Assembly: GCA_026702755.1 (NCBI GenBank)
Contig: JAPPBX010000106.1
Location: forward strand, 1 to 44,191
DNA: 44,191 nt
From: Candidatus Poribacteria bacterium
GTDB lineage: Bacteria > Poribacteria > WGA-4E > WGA-3G
Direction: 5' to 3'
Shown here: positions 42,123 to 44,191 of the stretch, piece after piece
How the letters are laid out: every line of letters starts with the position of its first letter
Numbering within the stretch: position 1 is the stretch's first letter
Notes under the pieces: model-generated
Told to the model about the DNA's origin: nothing
Seen by the model: the letters and a program-made list of their open reading frames with translations, nothing else
Databases searched by the model: none
Made by a program: the position numbers and the translations under genes

Positions 42123-42889
42123 CTGTCTGTTACGATCCGTACTCGGGTACATTAGGTAGGTTTGCGCGTGCCGAGGTATTTGAACTTGTCGCTGAGGCAG
42201 GCTACGAAGGCATCAACATTCCTGTCCATTCTGGTTTTCTCGGTGAACTCTCAACTGCCGAGATAGACGACGCGGTAAACCTCGCCGAAAAACACGAACT
42301 TGTCGCACCAACAATCGGCTTCGGTAATCACATTTTGACAACCCCTGCCCGAAAAGATGAGGCGTTGCAACACTTTGAGATTGTCCTTGAAGTCGCTCGA
42401 CGATTCCACGCCGATGTCATCGGCGTGTGGGTGAATCCATCAGAGGGTGTGTCGCGACAAGAATCTCTGGACGCACTCGCCGATAATCTGTCTCAGATGA
42501 TTCCCTCTTGCAATGAAAACGGAATGAAGATCGCGCTTGAATTTGAGAAAGGATGTCCGCTTGATAACTATCGCGAAGGTATCGCATTTATCAAGGACAC
42601 AGGGTTGTCAGTCTATTTGACCTGTGACACATACCATCTTTTCAACGATGGTGCTGAACCGCACACAGCGGCACACGCGATGAAGGCATGCCTCGGTGAT
42701 GTACATATATCGGGAAGCAATCGCGGTGAACCCGGTGGCGGCGTTTTCGATTTTGAAACGTTTGCGCAAGGCTTGAAGGAGATCGGTTTTTCAGGTCCGC
42801 TCGTTGTTCAGTATAAGATGGAGGATGTAGCAAGCATCAAACGCAGCTGCGAATTTACCAAAAAGTTTCGAGCGATGATACAAGCATAG
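42116..42889 (+). CDS. sugar phosphate isomerase/epimerase-type TIM barrel
   Basis: A 257-residue member of the xylose-isomerase-like/AP-endonuclease-2 TIM-barrel superfamily. Likely metal ligands are the glutamate in KIALEFEKG, the aspartate of YLTCDTYHLF, the histidine in LGDVHISGSNRGEPGGG and the late glutamine in PLVVQYKME. It starts within the end of the small partner gene (ATGTTAA overlap). The substrate is not determinable; these enzymes act on sugars, inositols or hydroxypyruvate. Confidence 0.85.
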   Translation: MLTVCYDPYSGTLGRFARAEVFELVAEAGYEGINIPVHSGFLGELSTAEIDDAVNLAEKHELVAPTIGFGNHILTTPARKDEALQHFEIVLEVARRFHADVIGVWVNPSEGVSRQESLDALADNLSQMIPSCNENGMKIALEFEKGCPLDNYREGIAFIKDTGLSVYLTCDTYHLFNDGAEPHTAAHAMKACLGDVHISGSNRGEPGGGVFDFETFAQGLKEIGFSGPLVVQYKMEDVASIKRSCEFTKKFRAMIQA

Positions 42890-42904
42890 AGAGGAGATTG
42901 CGGA

Positions 42905-44011
42905 ATGAGACAGGTTGTTTTTTTAATTTTTGTCCTTACCTTTATAATTGGACACGTTCATGCACATGTGACGGGACATCCATCGGCTGAAACGGAAAAC
43001 TTTCAATTCGTTGCACACCATGAAGCACCTGATATGAAACTCACCAGCGGGCAGGGCGCGCTTAAGTTCAAAGTTCTTTATACGCGCGACCATTTCCCCG
43101 CAGAAGTCGTCGCCGCAATTGACAAAGCACACGGTGGGTTCGACGTGGATCGGCGAGATGGACAAGGTGAAACTTACTTCGCACTCCCCGGCGTTGGTAT
43201 TATCCAAATTAGTGCTGATCTGAAAACAACGCGACTGATTGAAACACCTGCTGGGCTAAAACCGGCGAATGCGCACTATGTAACCGTCTGGACGACCGCT
43301 GCTGGTACCCCCTACCTCTCTTTTCCTGCTAATGATGTCGGTAAAATCTTCACGACAACCATGGATGGAAAGCTCGTTCATACGCTGGAAGCACCTGACG
43401 CAATGACGGATTTCAAACATCAGGCAGTCAACACCTATTTCAGTGAGGGAGGTAAGTTTGTACCCACTGGCGTAACACATATTGACGGAATGCTTTACGT
43501 TACAACAGGTTACTCTGATTTAGACTACATTCTCGGAGCGAAACTCACAAGTCTTGAACCCCTTAAGGCAAGTTGGTATCCGTTGGCGTTCGGTGGCAAA
43601 GGCGATGAACCCGGGCAATTCGGGACAGGACATCACATTACAGTGCCTTATGGAACCAATCGATTGGATGCTTCCGATCGGGCGAACGCAGAAATCGAAC
43701 GTTATTCACCGGACGGCACCTATCTGGAGACGCTTTCGCTTATCAAAGGCTCATTTCCATGTAGTATTGATTACGAGGCAGGGTATGCTGTCGTTGCGTG
43801 TCTCTTCGGACCGAACAGAGATAAAGGCGCGCCGCTTTATATATTGGAGGGAAATAATCTCGTCTCAACCGTTATGCTAAAAGAAGAGTTAGGGGTAGAG
43901 ACCTTCCAGCATCTGCACGGCGCAGTGATCCGCAAAATTGATGGCAAGTTCTATATTATTGCACAATCGTGGAATCCTGGGGATATTGTCATCTTGGAAC
44001 AGGTAATGTAG
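42905..44011 (+). CDS. secreted NHL/beta-propeller-like protein
   Basis: A 368-residue exported protein with signal peptide QVVFLIFVLTFIIGHVHA. The rest shows recurring beta-propeller strands: GQGETYFALPGVGIIQISAD, TPYLSFPANDVGKIFTTTMD, GMLYVTTGYSD, and FGGKGDEPGQFGTGHHIT, which is NHL-repeat-like. Several histidines (HAHVTGH, HHEAPD, GHHITV, QHLHGAV) could bind metal. It lies 15 bp after the isomerase gene with GAGAGGAG upstream, so it is probably the last gene of a run from 39977. No enzyme family was recognised. Confidence 0.75.
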   Translation: MRQVVFLIFVLTFIIGHVHAHVTGHPSAETENFQFVAHHEAPDMKLTSGQGALKFKVLYTRDHFPAEVVAAIDKAHGGFDVDRRDGQGETYFALPGVGIIQISADLKTTRLIETPAGLKPANAHYVTVWTTAAGTPYLSFPANDVGKIFTTTMDGKLVHTLEAPDAMTDFKHQAVNTYFSEGGKFVPTGVTHIDGMLYVTTGYSDLDYILGAKLTSLEPLKASWYPLAFGGKGDEPGQFGTGHHITVPYGTNRLDASDRANAEIERYSPDGTYLETLSLIKGSFPCSIDYEAGYAVVACLFGPNRDKGAPLYILEGNNLVSTVMLKEELGVETFQHLHGAVIRKIDGKFYIIAQSWNPGDIVILEQVM

Positions 44012-44191
44012 AACACAAGAGTAGGGTACTATACAAAATTTATTCTCATAAGTCTCTTATAGATATGTTTTGTAAGCGTCTCTCTTTCACAATTTGCAAA
44101 GAGGGCGTTTGCAAAAGGGGCAGTCCTCCGCAAAATGTACGGAACGTTATTAGAGCTTTTCCGCTTCTCTGGTAAGCTTAATAAACTTCTG
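44012..44191. other. right-edge non-coding stretch
   Basis: No convincing gene. The motif TTTGCAAA with a following G-rich run occurs twice (about 44093 and 44109). No terminator with a T-run is visible after the last gene. Confidence 0.4.

Overview
The window is a chromosomal segment of an uncultured, diderm (Gram-negative type) bacterium. A TonB-dependent receptor, a TolC family protein and a HlyD-type adaptor show an outer membrane. Many secreted proteins carry signal peptides. A secreted LamG-type protein opens after its signal peptide with GVWLFEGDVKDSSGN and ends in a KLATTWARVK tail, and the window also holds S55-family and beta-propeller secreted proteins and an anaerobic sulfatase-maturase homologue. 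Together these fit a Candidatus Poribacteria-like lineage best, but that assignment is inference from style and was not checked against any database. No rRNA or tRNA gene, CRISPR array or insertion-sequence transposase was seen.

Layout. 1-2844: 5' end of a leftward gene, acetyl-CoA synthetase, and an orphan half of a ComD/sulfopyruvate-decarboxylase-like TPP enzyme. 3067-4981: an unusual sigma-70 factor, then an NfuA-type Fe-S carrier and a terminator. 5032-10334 (leftward): TolC, HlyD-type adaptor and MacB/LolD-type ATPase genes with no permease, then a relic of an S55-protein 5' end and a beta-RFAP-synthase-like GHMP gene. 10621-16185: a pseudo-caspase/PEGA membrane protein, TruD, a ferredoxin-membrane fusion and BioA. 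16224-20441 (leftward): a secreted beta-propeller protein and an S55 (SpoIVB-like) secreted protein. 20937-25654: GlpK, a sensor kinase and an NtrC-type regulator, closely packed. 25696-28300 (leftward): rhodanese and TonB receptor. 28474-35272: a small membrane protein, the infC-rpmI-rplT translation operon, a phenylalanine T-box leader, pheS, pheT and a UbiE/MenG methyltransferase. 35328-39742 (leftward): HDAC-like deacetylase, a GIY-YIG protein, HicAB, an orphan adenine methylase and a LamG protein. 39977-44011: anSME-like radical SAM enzyme, a zeta-type kinase with a small partner, a TIM-barrel isomerase and a secreted propeller-like protein.

The most striking theme is that short repeats and foldback elements sit inside conserved housekeeping genes without breaking the frame. 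The sigma factor carries four tandem copies of the segment joining regions 1.2 and 2.1. PheT has about 10 extra residues made of a repeat that also occurs twice in the infC leader. UbiE has a foldback insertion of about 35 codons and ends in another repeat. The sensor kinase has a 51-bp tandem duplication. This resembles the in-frame palindromic elements of Rickettsia, in an unrelated lineage. Other points are an infC that seems to start at AUA, a UUC-specific T-box on pheST, and a precise but truncated relic of a secreted-protein gene next to the gene-poor end of a transporter operon.

Promoters of TTGACA/TATAAT type, several with an extended -10 TG, stand out before acsA, the sigma factor, the ferredoxin fusion, the TonB receptor, the 118-aa membrane protein and infC.
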